64,000 nt of DNA from Verrucosispora sioxanthis (GTDB lineage Bacteria > Actinomycetota > Actinomycetes > Mycobacteriales > Micromonosporaceae): assembly GCF_010560025.1 (NCBI RefSeq), contig NZ_SAIY01000013.1:115522-179521 (forward strand), given 5' to 3'. How positions within the stretch are numbered: position 1 is the first letter of the stretch; every line of letters begins with the position of its first letter. The position numbers and the translations under genes are program-made. Below are positions 25,276 to 34,530 of this stretch, piece by piece. The notes beneath the pieces were generated by a model, which saw only the letters and a list, made by a program, of their open reading frames with translations, was not told where the DNA came from and made no database searches.

Positions 25276-25869
25276 ATGTACGAGGGCGCCATCCAGGATC
25301 TGATCGACGAGCTGGGCCGGCTGCCCGGCGTGGGGCCCAAGAGTGCCCAGCGGATCGCCTTTCACGTGCTGTCCGCCGACCCGGCCGACGTCAACCGGCT
25401 GGCCGGCGCGCTGCGCAAGGTCAAGGAGCTGGTGCGGTTCTGCACCAGTTGCTACAACGTGGCCGAGTCCGACACGTGCCGGATCTGCCGCGACCCGCGC
25501 CGCACCGACGAGGTGATCTGCGTGGTCGAGGAACCGAAGGACGTGGTGGCGATCGAGCGGACCGGTGAGTTCCGCGGCCGGTACCACGTGCTCGGCGGGG
25601 CGATCAATCCGCTGGAGGGCATCGGGCCGGACAATCTGCGCATCCGCGAGTTGATGACCCGTCTCGGCGGCGGCGCTGTGCGGGAGCTGATCCTGGCCAC
25701 CGACCCCAACACCGAGGGCGAGGCGACCGCCACCTATCTGGCGTTGATGGTGAAGCCGATGGGGATCGCGGTGACCCGGTTGGCCAGTGGGTTGCCGGTG
25801 GGCGGCGACCTGGAGTACGCCGACGAGATCACCCTGGGCCGGGCCTTCGAGGGTCGTCGGGCCGTGTGA
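25276..25869 (+). CDS. recR: Recombination mediator RecR
   Basis: A 197-residue protein of normal length. The helix-hairpin-helix LPGVGPKSAQRIAFH is at residues 15-29. The four-cysteine zinc finger (CTSCYNVAESDTCRIC) is near residues 56-71. The Toprim domain starts VICVVEEPKDVVAIERTG, and the C-terminal Walker-like DLEYADEITLGRAFEGR is present. It works with RecF/RecO to load RecA on gapped DNA. Confidence 0.96.
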   Translation: MYEGAIQDLIDELGRLPGVGPKSAQRIAFHVLSADPADVNRLAGALRKVKELVRFCTSCYNVAESDTCRICRDPRRTDEVICVVEEPKDVVAIERTGEFRGRYHVLGGAINPLEGIGPDNLRIRELMTRLGGGAVRELILATDPNTEGEATATYLALMVKPMGIAVTRLASGLPVGGDLEYADEITLGRAFEGRRAV

Positions 25870-25950
25870 CGGACCCGCCGAGCGGCGGGTCGTGGGGTGG
25901 CGCGGGTCGGCGTGACGTGCCGGTGGCGCGGCGATGACCCGCTGATGATG

Positions 25951-25992
25951 ACCTCTGTGAATCTGAGCCTCCGCGTGCGGATTCACGGAGGT
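25951..25992 (+). promoter_or_regulatory. Hairpin sequestering the ribosome binding site
   Basis: ACCTCTGTGAATC (25951-25963) pairs with GATTCACGGAGGT (25980-25992), 13 bp with one G-U pair and a 16-nt loop. The 3' arm contains the GGAGG that lies 5 bp before the GTG at 25997, so the folded mRNA would hide the ribosome site. Confidence 0.6.
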
Positions 25993-25996
25993 CGTC

Positions 25997-28900
25997 GTGC
26001 GTCGTGCCCTTGTCTCGTTGCTGGCGTTGGTGGTCCTTGTTCCGCTGGCGCCGTCCGGCACCGCGGCGTCAGCCGCGCCGTCCACTCCAGATCCTGATCC
26101 CGGGCCGCCCCGCCCGCCGCAGGCGGCACCGCTCGCACCGGATCGGGTACTGGATCCGGACCGTCGGCTCGGGAAGTCCTGGCGGCGTTCGGCCGATCGC
26201 GTGATGACCACCTCGGCTGACGAGACCGGCCTGCACATTCTGGTGGCGGATGCCGATACGGCCTACCAGTGGCGGACCGTGACGACCCTGGCGGAGCCCG
26301 GCGTGGCGACGGACCAGTGGGTGGGTCAGGCGTGCCTCACCGGGTCCGGTCGCACGGCGGTGGCGGTCTACGCTCCCAGGCAGTTCACCAACCGGGAGAC
26401 GCTGTCCAACGCGGGGGCGTTCGCGGCCGTGGTGCACCTGGCGACGGGCCGGGTCACCAAGCTGCCCGAACGTTACTCACTCGCGTACCACAACCCGGGC
26501 TGCGGCAGCGGGGAGAGCGTGGTGCTGACTCGGCTGGAACTGCCGGCGACCCCAGCGGCGGGCACCGACGCGCGGACGGTACTCACCACGGTGGACACCC
26601 GCCGCACGGGCGGTGGTCGTCAGGTCGTCACACCCGGCCAGGTCACCTCCGCCATCCCGGTGGGGCAGACGATCGTCGCCGCCAAGGGTGCCGAACTGGT
26701 CAGCATCGACCGGCAGGGCCGGCTCACCACCCGGGCCCGCACCGAGGGGACCCCCTTCCGCCTGCTGCCCGACGGGGCCGACGACGTCGCATTCCAGGTG
26801 GCTCGGGCCGACACCACCGACCTGGTCCGCTACGCGGGCGGCGAGCTGACGACGGTTGCCTCGGCACCGCTCGGCTCGGTCAAGCTGCGGCCCGGTGCGG
26901 ACGGTCGGGTCTTCGTGGTGGGTGGTCGTAGTGGTGCCCGGCTCGCCGGCCGATCGTTGCCGACCCGGTGGCGGTCTGTGGACGCGCTGCCGGACAGTGC
27001 CGTGTCGCGGAGCGGTGACCTGGTGGTGACGCGGGTGCGTACCGGCACCGAGGCGGCCAGGCAGGGTGGCGGCGCTGGTGACGGCCGACCGGACCGGGTG
27101 GCGATCTCGGCTCAACTCGCCGACGGGTCGGATGTGGCGTTCAGCGTGGCGCCGACGCTGGACCGGCAGGGCCGGGCGCGGACAGTTGCGGCCGGCGGCT
27201 CCGATGACAGTTCCGGCGGCGGCACGGACGCCCGGACCTCGGCCGCCGATCCGGACCCGGCGACCGTGCCGTGGGATCCGGACCGGTCCTGCGCGGTGCC
27301 CCGCAACGACGAGAACATCCAGGTCTACCAGCCCAGCCGGGAGCAGATGGAGTGGGCCGCCAACCTCGCGGTACGCGGCCAGTTGACCTTCCAGCGCCCG
27401 GCCAACTGGGCCAACAACGGGCTGCCGGCGTATTCGCCGCAGGGGATGTTTCCCTCGCTGCCACTGTCGGGCGGTGGCTTCGTGCCGGCCCAGGTGTTCC
27501 TCGGCATTCTGGCGCAGGAGTCGAACCTGCTCCAGGCCAGCTGGCACGCCGTGGACGGGCTCGCCGGTAACCCCCTGACCAGTCTCGGGTTCTACGGGCT
27601 GAATCTGACGAACCCCGACGTCACAAAGATCGACTGGGGTCACACCGACTGTGGCTACGGCGTCGGTCAGGTGACCACCGGCATGAAGCGGTCCGACACC
27701 GACCAGTGGATCACCGGTGTCCAGTGGGACTACACCAAGCAGCGGGCGGTGGCGTTGGACTACGCCACGAACGCCGCTGCCGGCCTGCGCATCCTTCAGG
27801 ACAAGTGGAACACCACCCGCGACGCCGGTCTGATCGCCAACAACGGCGACCCGCAGTACATCGAGAACTGGTGGTTCGCCATCTGGGCGTACAACACGGG
27901 CTTCTATCCACAGGCCGGGTCGCAGCCCTGGGGTGTGGGCTGGGCGAACAATCCGAGCAACCCGAACTACCCGCCGGATCGACAGATGTTCCTCACCGCA
28001 CCGCTCGACGTGCCGGATGCCAATCCGCCGGTCGACGACGACATCGGGTACGACAACGCCAAGCACCCCAACCACTGGTCGTACCCGGAGCGGGTGATGG
28101 GCTTCGCCTACACCTCGCTGCGCCGCTACAACTACTCGACGGGCAACTACTCACCGACGTACTCCACCGCGCTGGAGCGCAACAAGTTCGTGGCACAGCC
28201 GACCCGGTTCACCTTCTGCGTACCCGCGCGCAACGCCTGCGACCCGGCCACCTCCCAGGTGCCCGGCGGCCACCCGGGCGAACCGGCGGGTCCGTGCACC
28301 CGGGACGACCTGAAGTGCTGGTGGAACGGCCCGGTTACCTGGACGGACTGTGCCATCAACTGCGGGCTGGAGACCCGGCGGTACACAAGCGTCGAGCCGC
28401 GCCCGTACGCGACCGCCATCTACGACTCGCAGTGCGGCCGGGCCGGCCTGCCGGACAACGCCCTCGTCGTCGACGACATCGACAGCGCCAACCCGCTCGG
28501 CCCGCAGGGCTGTGCTCGCAACCACACCCGGGTCGGCAAGTTCTCCTTCACCTACCAGGGACGACCAGGGCCGAACGGGACGACCATCTACCCCGGGAAG
28601 GTGGACACCCACCAGATCGGCGGTGGCTTCGGTGGCCATTTCTGGTTCGCGCACAGTCAGGCGTCCGAGAGTTCCCCGCACAAGGTCACCGGGCGTTGGA
28701 CGACGACCAACAGGTTGAACGGCTGGGCCACGGTGATGGTGCACGTGCCGGACCACGGGGCACACACCCAGCAGGCGAAGTACACGATCAACACCGGGCA
28801 GGGGGTGAAGACCCGGTACATCCCGACCCGGACCGAGCAGCACCGGTGGGTGAAGCTGGGCACCTACCAGTTCTCCAACCAGGCGGCGCAGTACGTCGAG

Positions 28901-29995
28901 TTGACGAACATCACCGAGGACGGCAAGGGCGTGGAGGACGTGGCCTGGGACGCGGTGGCGTTCGTTCCGCTGGCCGCCAAGCCCCGGCACTTCGTGGTGG
29001 CGATGGGCGACTCGTACGGTTCGGGCGAGGGTGCCGGCGGCTACTACGGCGAGACGGACAACAACTACGGCAACGAGTCCTGGAACGCCTGCCGGCGGAC
29101 CAACCGGTCGTGGCAGATGCTGACCCGGCTTCCCGGATCGTCCAGTTCGATCAAGGATCGGGTGGCGGCACACGACCCGAACGTCGACTTCCAGTTCGTC
29201 AGCTGCTCCGGAGCGACTGCCGCGAAGATGAGGGGTACGTCGACGCCGGGTCACTGGCAGAGCCCGCCGGACACGTTCGGTGCGTACCGGCTACGGGCCG
29301 AGGGGCAGTTCCGGGAGATGTCGCAGATCGAGTCGGGTGCGCTGGACGGTAACACCACCCTGGTGCTGCTCTCGGCCGGCGGCAACGACGCCGAATTCCC
29401 TCGCACGATGGAACACTGCGCGATGGAGTCCTGCGACACCCCGGGCTACGAGTCGACGGTGCAGCAACGGATCGACAGCTCGCATCACCAGGTACGTCAG
29501 TTGATCGAGGCGATCGCGGCCCGCGCACCCAACGCCACGATCATGCTTGTCGGTTATCCGCGCCTGTTCGCTGACTACCATCAGGATCAGTGCGTCTTCG
29601 GTCGGCTCACCAGCAGCGAGATGAGCATGCTGAACCGGCTCGCTCTGCACCTGCGCGACGGCCAACGAGCCATGGTCGACCAGGCCCGGTCGGCGGGGCT
29701 CAGGGTCCAGTTCACCGACATGGTCGAGGGGCTGCTCGACCACGGCACCTGCCGCAAGTACGACACCAACCACGACATCCTGGTGCCCGACGACATCAAC
29801 GGGGTGGTGGCCGGGCCGGAGGGCGAGGGAGACTTCCGATTGGTCGAGGGTGATTCTGACGCCCCCTGCGTCGGCTGGATCACTGTCGGTCTCCAGGTCT
29901 GCATCAGCCGCGCCTCGTTCCATCCGAAGGACACCGGCAACGTGACGTACGCCAATGCGGTGACCGCCCGACTGCCCGCCGTCGGCTACAACTGA
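25997..29995 (+). CDS. Secreted multidomain protein: lysozyme-like, golvesin-like and SGNH hydrolase domains
   Basis: A 1332-residue exported protein (signal peptide about 1-27, LVSLLALVVLVPLAPSGTAA). Residues ~45-440 are beta-strand-rich without a clear family, possibly a propeller. Around 495-560 the segments FLGILAQESNLLQASW and CGYGVGQVT look like a lytic-transglycosylase/lysozyme-type site (catalytic Glu in AQESN). Residues ~895-990 resemble the golvesin/xanthan-lyase carbohydrate-binding module (TTNRLNGWATVMVHVP). Residues ~996-1332 are an SGNH hydrolase: VAMGDSYGSGEG block I, LSAGGNDAEF block III, SRASFHP at the end. It probably remodels cell-wall polymers or their acyl groups outside the cell. 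GTG start with GGAGG. Confidence 0.75.
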   Translation: MRRALVSLLALVVLVPLAPSGTAASAAPSTPDPDPGPPRPPQAAPLAPDRVLDPDRRLGKSWRRSADRVMTTSADETGLHILVADADTAYQWRTVTTLAEPGVATDQWVGQACLTGSGRTAVAVYAPRQFTNRETLSNAGAFAAVVHLATGRVTKLPERYSLAYHNPGCGSGESVVLTRLELPATPAAGTDARTVLTTVDTRRTGGGRQVVTPGQVTSAIPVGQTIVAAKGAELVSIDRQGRLTTRARTEGTPFRLLPDGADDVAFQVARADTTDLVRYAGGELTTVASAPLGSVKLRPGADGRVFVVGGRSGARLAGRSLPTRWRSVDALPDSAVSRSGDLVVTRVRTGTEAARQGGGAGDGRPDRVAISAQLADGSDVAFSVAPTLDRQGRARTVAAGGSDDSSGGGTDARTSAADPDPATVPWDPDRSCAVPRNDENIQVYQPSREQMEWAANLAVRGQLTFQRPANWANNGLPAYSPQGMFPSLPLSGGGFVPAQVFLGILAQESNLLQASWHAVDGLAGNPLTSLGFYGLNLTNPDVTKIDWGHTDCGYGVGQVTTGMKRSDTDQWITGVQWDYTKQRAVALDYATNAAAGLRILQDKWNTTRDAGLIANNGDPQYIENWWFAIWAYNTGFYPQAGSQPWGVGWANNPSNPNYPPDRQMFLTAPLDVPDANPPVDDDIGYDNAKHPNHWSYPERVMGFAYTSLRRYNYSTGNYSPTYSTALERNKFVAQPTRFTFCVPARNACDPATSQVPGGHPGEPAGPCTRDDLKCWWNGPVTWTDCAINCGLETRRYTSVEPRPYATAIYDSQCGRAGLPDNALVVDDIDSANPLGPQGCARNHTRVGKFSFTYQGRPGPNGTTIYPGKVDTHQIGGGFGGHFWFAHSQASESSPHKVTGRWTTTNRLNGWATVMVHVPDHGAHTQQAKYTINTGQGVKTRYIPTRTEQHRWVKLGTYQFSNQAAQYVELTNITEDGKGVEDVAWDAVAFVPLAAKPRHFVVAMGDSYGSGEGAGGYYGETDNNYGNESWNACRRTNRSWQMLTRLPGSSSSIKDRVAAHDPNVDFQFVSCSGATAAKMRGTSTPGHWQSPPDTFGAYRLRAEGQFREMSQIESGALDGNTTLVLLSAGGNDAEFPRTMEHCAMESCDTPGYESTVQQRIDSSHHQVRQLIEAIAARAPNATIMLVGYPRLFADYHQDQCVFGRLTSSEMSMLNRLALHLRDGQRAMVDQARSAGLRVQFTDMVEGLLDHGTCRKYDTNHDILVPDDINGVVAGPEGEGDFRLVEGDSDAPCVGWITVGLQVCISRASFHPKDTGNVTYANAVTARLPAVGYN

Positions 29996-30005
29996 ACTGC
30001 GTCGG

Positions 30006-30037
30006 GGTGGGGCCGGCCGGTAGCGGCCGGCCCCACC
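30006..30037 (+). terminator. Terminator of the large secreted protein gene
   Basis: A 14-bp perfect stem (GGTGGGGCCGGCCG, 30006-30019, with 30024-30037) and a GTAG loop, starting 11 bp after the stop. Confidence 0.75.
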
Positions 30038-30065
30038 GGTTGCCTGCGGCATGAGGGAGGTCGAG

Positions 30066-30503
30066 GTGCGGCAGCAACGGGACGACCGGCCCTGGGCGCC
30101 GTCGGTGCTGGCCGCCCTGCTGGTGCTTGCCGTGCTGGCCGGCTGGTGGTGTGTGGCGGGAAAGATGCGCCAGCACCGCGAGGCGAACGACCGCGGCGAG
30201 ACGGCGGCTGCGGCGGAACTCGACCGACGGGCCGGCAGCTACGCCGAGGCGGTGGTCGCCGCCGGGGCCGGGACGTCCGAAGACCGGTTGCGCACCCTGG
30301 CCGACGAGCAGGGGGTGGAGGTCTGGCAGATCCGTCGGGAGCCGGAACTGTCGCTTGTCGTCGAGTCGACCGAGCCCTACGGCCCATGGCCGGACGGACT
30401 GTTGCAACTTTGCCATCGGCTCGATTTCCGGGCACTGGGCACCCCGGATGCCGACTTCGATCTGGCACGTCTGCCCTCGTGCCCGGCCCCGCCGACACCG
30501 TGA
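30066..30503 (+). CDS. Single-pass membrane protein, hypothetical
   Basis: A 145-residue protein with one N-terminal TM helix (APSVLAALLVLAVLAGWWCVAG, residues ~12-33) and an outside domain with a coiled region (RQHREANDRGETAAAAELDR) and two cysteines near the end. GGGAGG at 30054-30059 supports GTG 30066; an ATG at 30051 has no ribosome site. The function is unknown. Confidence 0.6.
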   Translation: MRQQRDDRPWAPSVLAALLVLAVLAGWWCVAGKMRQHREANDRGETAAAAELDRRAGSYAEAVVAAGAGTSEDRLRTLADEQGVEVWQIRREPELSLVVESTEPYGPWPDGLLQLCHRLDFRALGTPDADFDLARLPSCPAPPTP

Positions 30504-30764
30504 CCGGTTTCCGACGACGGTATGACACACTGCTGGTGATCCGCTCGATCGATGTAACAGAATGGTATCGATTGTTTGGGGTTATTGGGGGTTTTTGTCC
30601 GCGAGCCCGCTGGTCCACGTCACCGGGGCCAGGCACTAAGGACACGATCCGGTACCAAGAGCTTCCCGCGCCGTTTCCCGCCGGTCCGAACGGGAGCTAA
30701 GGTCACGGCCATCGGTGACCCTGTCACCACGTTGTCCGTACCCCTAAGGACGAGGTGAAGCACC

Positions 30765-32426
30765 ATGCGTGCATCCAGGCCGAAGGTCGCTATCGCGGCC
30801 GTGGCGGCCGCGGCCCTCGCGGTAGCAGGCTGTGCCGAGAGCGACCGCGAAGGTTCCAGCGGTAGTAGCAAGGACACCCTGGTCTTCGGCGTCGCCGGAG
30901 ACCCGAAGGTGCTCGACCCCAGCTTCGCCAGTGACGGTGAGTCGCTGCGCGTGGCCCGCCAGGTGTTCGAGACGCTGGTCCGCCCGGAGGAGGGTGGCAC
31001 CAAGGTCAGCCCCGGCCTCGCCGAGTCCTGGGAGCCGGACGCCGCGGGCACCACGTGGACGTTCAAGTTGCGCTCCGGCGTGAAGTTCCACGACGGCACC
31101 GACTTCAACGCCGAGGCCGTGTGCGTCAACTTCGACCGCTGGTACAACGCCAAGGGCCTGATGCAGAGCCCGGACGTGACCGCGTACTGGCAGGACGTCA
31201 TGGGTGGCTTCGCCGCCAACGAGGACGACACCCTCGGCGAGAGCCTCTTCAAGTCCTGCTCCGCCACCGACCCCACCACGGTCGCGCTGACCTTCAGCCG
31301 GGTCTCCAGCAAGATCCCGGCCGCCCTGATGCTGCCGTCCTTCTCCATGCACAGCCCGAAGGCGCTCCAGGAGTACGACGCCAGCAACGTCTCGGGCAGC
31401 GCGGACGACATCAAGTACCCGGCCTACGCAACCGAGCACCCGACCGGTACCGGCCCGTTCAAGTTCAAGACCTGGGACATCGCGAACAAGACGCTGACCC
31501 TGGAGCGGAACGAGGACTACTGGGGCGACAAGGCCAAGCTCAAGAGCCTGATCTTCAAGACCATCTCGGACGAGAACGCCCGTAAGCAGGCGCTGCGCTC
31601 CGGCGACATCCAGGGCTACGACCTGGTCGGCCCGGCCGACGTCCAGCCGCTCAAGGACGAGGGCTTCAACCTCCTGACCCGCCCGGCCTTCAACATCCTC
31701 TACCTGGCCATCAACCAGAAGGGGAACCCGAAGCTGGCGGACCTGAAGGTCCGGCAGGCGCTCGCCCACGCCGTCAACCGGCAGGCCCTGGTCGACTCGA
31801 AGCTGCCCCCGGGTGCTCAGGTCGCGGTGAACTTCTTCCCCGACACGGTCGAGGGCTGGAACGGCGACGTCACCAAGTACGAGTACGACGTCGAGAAGGC
31901 GAAGTCGCTGCTGGCCGAGGCCGGTGCCTCGGACCTGACCCTGCGGTTCCACTACCCGACCGAGGTCACCCGGCCCTACATGCCGAACCCGAAGGACCTC
32001 TTCGAGCTGGTCTCGGCGGACCTCCAGGCGGCCGGCATCAAGATCGAGCCGATCCCGCTGAAGTGGAGCCCGGACTACCTCAACGCCACCACCTCCGGCA
32101 GCGAGCACGACCTGCACTTCCTGGGCTGGACCGGCGACTACGGCGACGGCTACAACTTCATCGGCACGTTCTTCGACCGGCAGAAGGACGAGTGGGGCTT
32201 CAACAACAAGGCCCTGTTCGACAAGTTCCGGCAGGCGGACACCACCGCGGACCAGGCGGCCAAGGTGGCGCTCTACAAGGAGCTGAACGCCGACATCATG
32301 AACTTCCTGCCCGGTGTGCCGATCTCGCACTCGCCGCCGGCAATCGTGTTCGGCAAGGACGTGACCGGGGTCAAGGCGAGCCCGCTCACCGACGAGCGGT
32401 TCGCCACCGCGGAGTTCAAGTCCTGA
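30765..32426 (+). CDS. Peptide ABC transporter substrate-binding lipoprotein
   Basis: A 553-residue SBP family 5 (DppA/OppA) protein. The lipoprotein signal ends in AVAGC (lipobox Cys about residue 24). A Ser/Gly linker follows, then FGVAGDPKVLDPSF and the family signature region WTFKLRSGVKFHDGTDFNAE near residues 98-117. It binds peptides or similar solutes at the outer membrane face and delivers them to the two permeases next in line. It is the first gene of a five-gene operon with its own 260-bp upstream region. A strong hairpin follows it. Confidence 0.93.
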   Translation: MRASRPKVAIAAVAAAALAVAGCAESDREGSSGSSKDTLVFGVAGDPKVLDPSFASDGESLRVARQVFETLVRPEEGGTKVSPGLAESWEPDAAGTTWTFKLRSGVKFHDGTDFNAEAVCVNFDRWYNAKGLMQSPDVTAYWQDVMGGFAANEDDTLGESLFKSCSATDPTTVALTFSRVSSKIPAALMLPSFSMHSPKALQEYDASNVSGSADDIKYPAYATEHPTGTGPFKFKTWDIANKTLTLERNEDYWGDKAKLKSLIFKTISDENARKQALRSGDIQGYDLVGPADVQPLKDEGFNLLTRPAFNILYLAINQKGNPKLADLKVRQALAHAVNRQALVDSKLPPGAQVAVNFFPDTVEGWNGDVTKYEYDVEKAKSLLAEAGASDLTLRFHYPTEVTRPYMPNPKDLFELVSADLQAAGIKIEPIPLKWSPDYLNATTSGSEHDLHFLGWTGDYGDGYNFIGTFFDRQKDEWGFNNKALFDKFRQADTTADQAAKVALYKELNADIMNFLPGVPISHSPPAIVFGKDVTGVKASPLTDERFATAEFKS

Positions 32427-32440
32427 TCTGAAGCACCGAC

Positions 32441-32477
32441 CACGGGCGGGCGCTGTGACCCACAGCGCCCGCCCGTG
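32441..32477 (+). terminator. 17-bp hairpin inside the importer operon
   Basis: CACGGGCGGGCGCTGTG (32441-32457) and its exact complement (32461-32477) are separated by only 3 nt, between the binding-protein gene and the first permease gene. It is likely a partial terminator or 3' mRNA stabiliser that lets the binding protein exceed the permeases. Confidence 0.75.
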
Positions 32478-32503
32478 ATCCCTTGCCCCCTTTCGAGGCC
32501 GCC

Positions 32504-33508
32504 GTGTTCCGGTTCATCGTCAGACGCCTGCTTCAGTTGATACCCACGCTGTTCGGGCTCTCCATCCTGTTGTTCATCTGGCTCCGGCGACTGCCCGGAG
32601 GCCCCGAGACCGCCATTCTCGGCGAGCGGGGCACACCCGAGATGCGCGCCGCGATCCGCCGCAATCTCGGTCTCGACGAGCCGATCCTGATCCAGTACGG
32701 CCGGTTCGTCCGTCGGATGATCCGCCTCGACCTGGGTACGTCCATCTCGACGAAGCGCGAGGTGACGACGGAGTTCCTGCAACGATTCCCCGGCACCGTC
32801 GAGCTGACCATCACCGCGATGGTGATCGCGGTCGGCATCGGCATCCCGCTGGGCTACCTGGCCGCCCGTCGTCGTGGCCGCTTCCTCGATCACGCCTCCG
32901 TCGGCGGGTCGCTGATCGGCATCTGCATCCCGGTCTTCTTCCTGGCGTACATCCTCAAGGCGATCTTCTCGGAGAACCTCGGCTGGTTCCCCTCCAGCGG
33001 CCGGCAGGACCCGACCATCGGCGCCACCCGGATCACCAACTTCTTCGTCCTCGACGGACTGATGACCCGGGAATGGGACGCCGCCGCCGACGCGCTCATG
33101 CATCTCGTGCTGCCGGCGCTCGCCCTGGCCAGCATCCCCTTGGCGATCATCGTCCGGATCACCCGGGCCAGCGTGCTCGAGGTGCTCAACGAGGACTTCG
33201 TGCGTACCGCCGAGGCCAAGGGTCTGACCGAGAACGTCGTCCGCCGCCGGCACGTGCTGCGTAACGCCATGCTCCCGGTGGTGACCTCGATCGGTCTGCT
33301 CACCGGTGGCCTGCTCTCCGGCGCGGTGCTGACCGAGACGGTCTTCGCCTTCAGCGGGATCGGCGCCTTTCTCGCCGACTCCATCAACCAGCGCGACTAT
33401 CCGGTGCTGATGGGCTTCATCATGATCATCGCCGTGGTCTACGTGCTGGTGAACCTGATAGTGGACCTCTCCTACAGCCTGATCGACCCGAGGGTGAGGG
33501 TCCGATGA
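32504..33508 (+). CDS. ABC transporter permease, DppB type
   Basis: A 334-residue permease with about six TM helices. The N-terminus FIVRRLLQLIPTLFGLSILL is the DppB/OppB hallmark. The EAA loop that contacts the ATPase is RTAEAKGLTENVVRRRHVLRNA near residues 227-248. The GTG start at 32504 follows GAGGCC; an upstream in-frame TTG (32483) is less likely. Its stop overlaps the next permease start (ATGA). Confidence 0.92.
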   Translation: MFRFIVRRLLQLIPTLFGLSILLFIWLRRLPGGPETAILGERGTPEMRAAIRRNLGLDEPILIQYGRFVRRMIRLDLGTSISTKREVTTEFLQRFPGTVELTITAMVIAVGIGIPLGYLAARRRGRFLDHASVGGSLIGICIPVFFLAYILKAIFSENLGWFPSSGRQDPTIGATRITNFFVLDGLMTREWDAAADALMHLVLPALALASIPLAIIVRITRASVLEVLNEDFVRTAEAKGLTENVVRRRHVLRNAMLPVVTSIGLLTGGLLSGAVLTETVFAFSGIGAFLADSINQRDYPVLMGFIMIIAVVYVLVNLIVDLSYSLIDPRVRVR

Positions 33509-34467
33509 CGACAATCGGTGGCAAGAAGCGAGAGAAGATCGACCGACTCGCCGAACTGGCCGCCCGCGACGAGGAGCGCGGGGTGAGCCTCTGGCAGGAC
33601 GCCTTCCGCCGGCTGCGGCGTAACCCGGCCGCCATCATCGGCGCGGTCATCCTCACCGTCTTCGTCCTGGTCGCGCTGATCGGCCCGTTCCTGGTGCCGT
33701 ACGGGCCGACGGACACGATGGGCATCCGGGAGGGCGTCATCAAACCGGGGCTCATCCCCGGATCCTCCAGCGAGCACTGGTTCGGTTACGACCATCAGGG
33801 TCGGGACGTCTTCAGCCGCATGATCGTCGGGGCCCGGCAGACCCTGCTGGTCGGCGTGGTGGCGACCCTGATCGGTCTCGCCGTCGGCGTGCTGATCGGC
33901 GGTGTCGCGGGTGCCGCCGCAGGACTCGGCGGACGCTGGGGCCGATGGGTCGACAGCACCCTGATGCGGTTCATCGACATGCTGCTGGCGCTGCCCAGCC
34001 TGCTGCTGGCGGTCAGCATCGCCGCGCTGCTCGGACCGAGCCTGACCACGGTCATGATCGCGGTCGGGATGGTCTCGGTGCCGGTCTTCGCCCGGCTGCT
34101 GCGTGGCTCGATGATCGCCCAGTCCAACAGCGATTACGTTTTGGCCGCCACCTCGCTCGGGGTACGCAAGTCGAAGATCGCCCTGGCCCACGTGCTGCCC
34201 AACTCGCTCGCCCCGGTAATCGTCCAGGCGACGCTGACCCTGGCCACCGCGATCATCGAAGCGGCGGCACTGTCCTTCCTCGGGCTCGGCAATCCCGACT
34301 CGGCAACCCCCGAGTGGGGCGTAATGCTCGCCGACGCGCAGCAGTACCTGGGCATCCGGCCCGAGCTGGCCATTTACCCGGCGGTCGCCATCATCATCAC
34401 CGCACTGGGCTTCACCCTGCTCGGTGAGTCGATGCGTGAGGCCCTCGACCCGAAGCTGCGGAAGTAG
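33505..34467 (+). CDS. ABC transporter permease, DppC type
   Basis: A 320-residue permease. A cytoplasmic N-terminus leads to the first TM segment AIIGAVILTVFVLVALIGPF (residues ~33-52), then WFGYDHQGRDVFSRMIVGAR, the conserved DppC/OppC loop. The EAA motif is VLAATSLGVRKSKIALAHVLPN near residue 212. It pairs with the preceding permease and is translationally coupled to it. Confidence 0.92.
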   Translation: MTTIGGKKREKIDRLAELAARDEERGVSLWQDAFRRLRRNPAAIIGAVILTVFVLVALIGPFLVPYGPTDTMGIREGVIKPGLIPGSSSEHWFGYDHQGRDVFSRMIVGARQTLLVGVVATLIGLAVGVLIGGVAGAAAGLGGRWGRWVDSTLMRFIDMLLALPSLLLAVSIAALLGPSLTTVMIAVGMVSVPVFARLLRGSMIAQSNSDYVLAATSLGVRKSKIALAHVLPNSLAPVIVQATLTLATAIIEAAALSFLGLGNPDSATPEWGVMLADAQQYLGIRPELAIYPAVAIIITALGFTLLGESMREALDPKLRK

Positions 34468-34530
34468 GCGTGCCGAGCATGAGAAGCGCGCACGTGACCT
34501 CCGTGGCTGTGAACGAAAGGGCGGTGCGGC

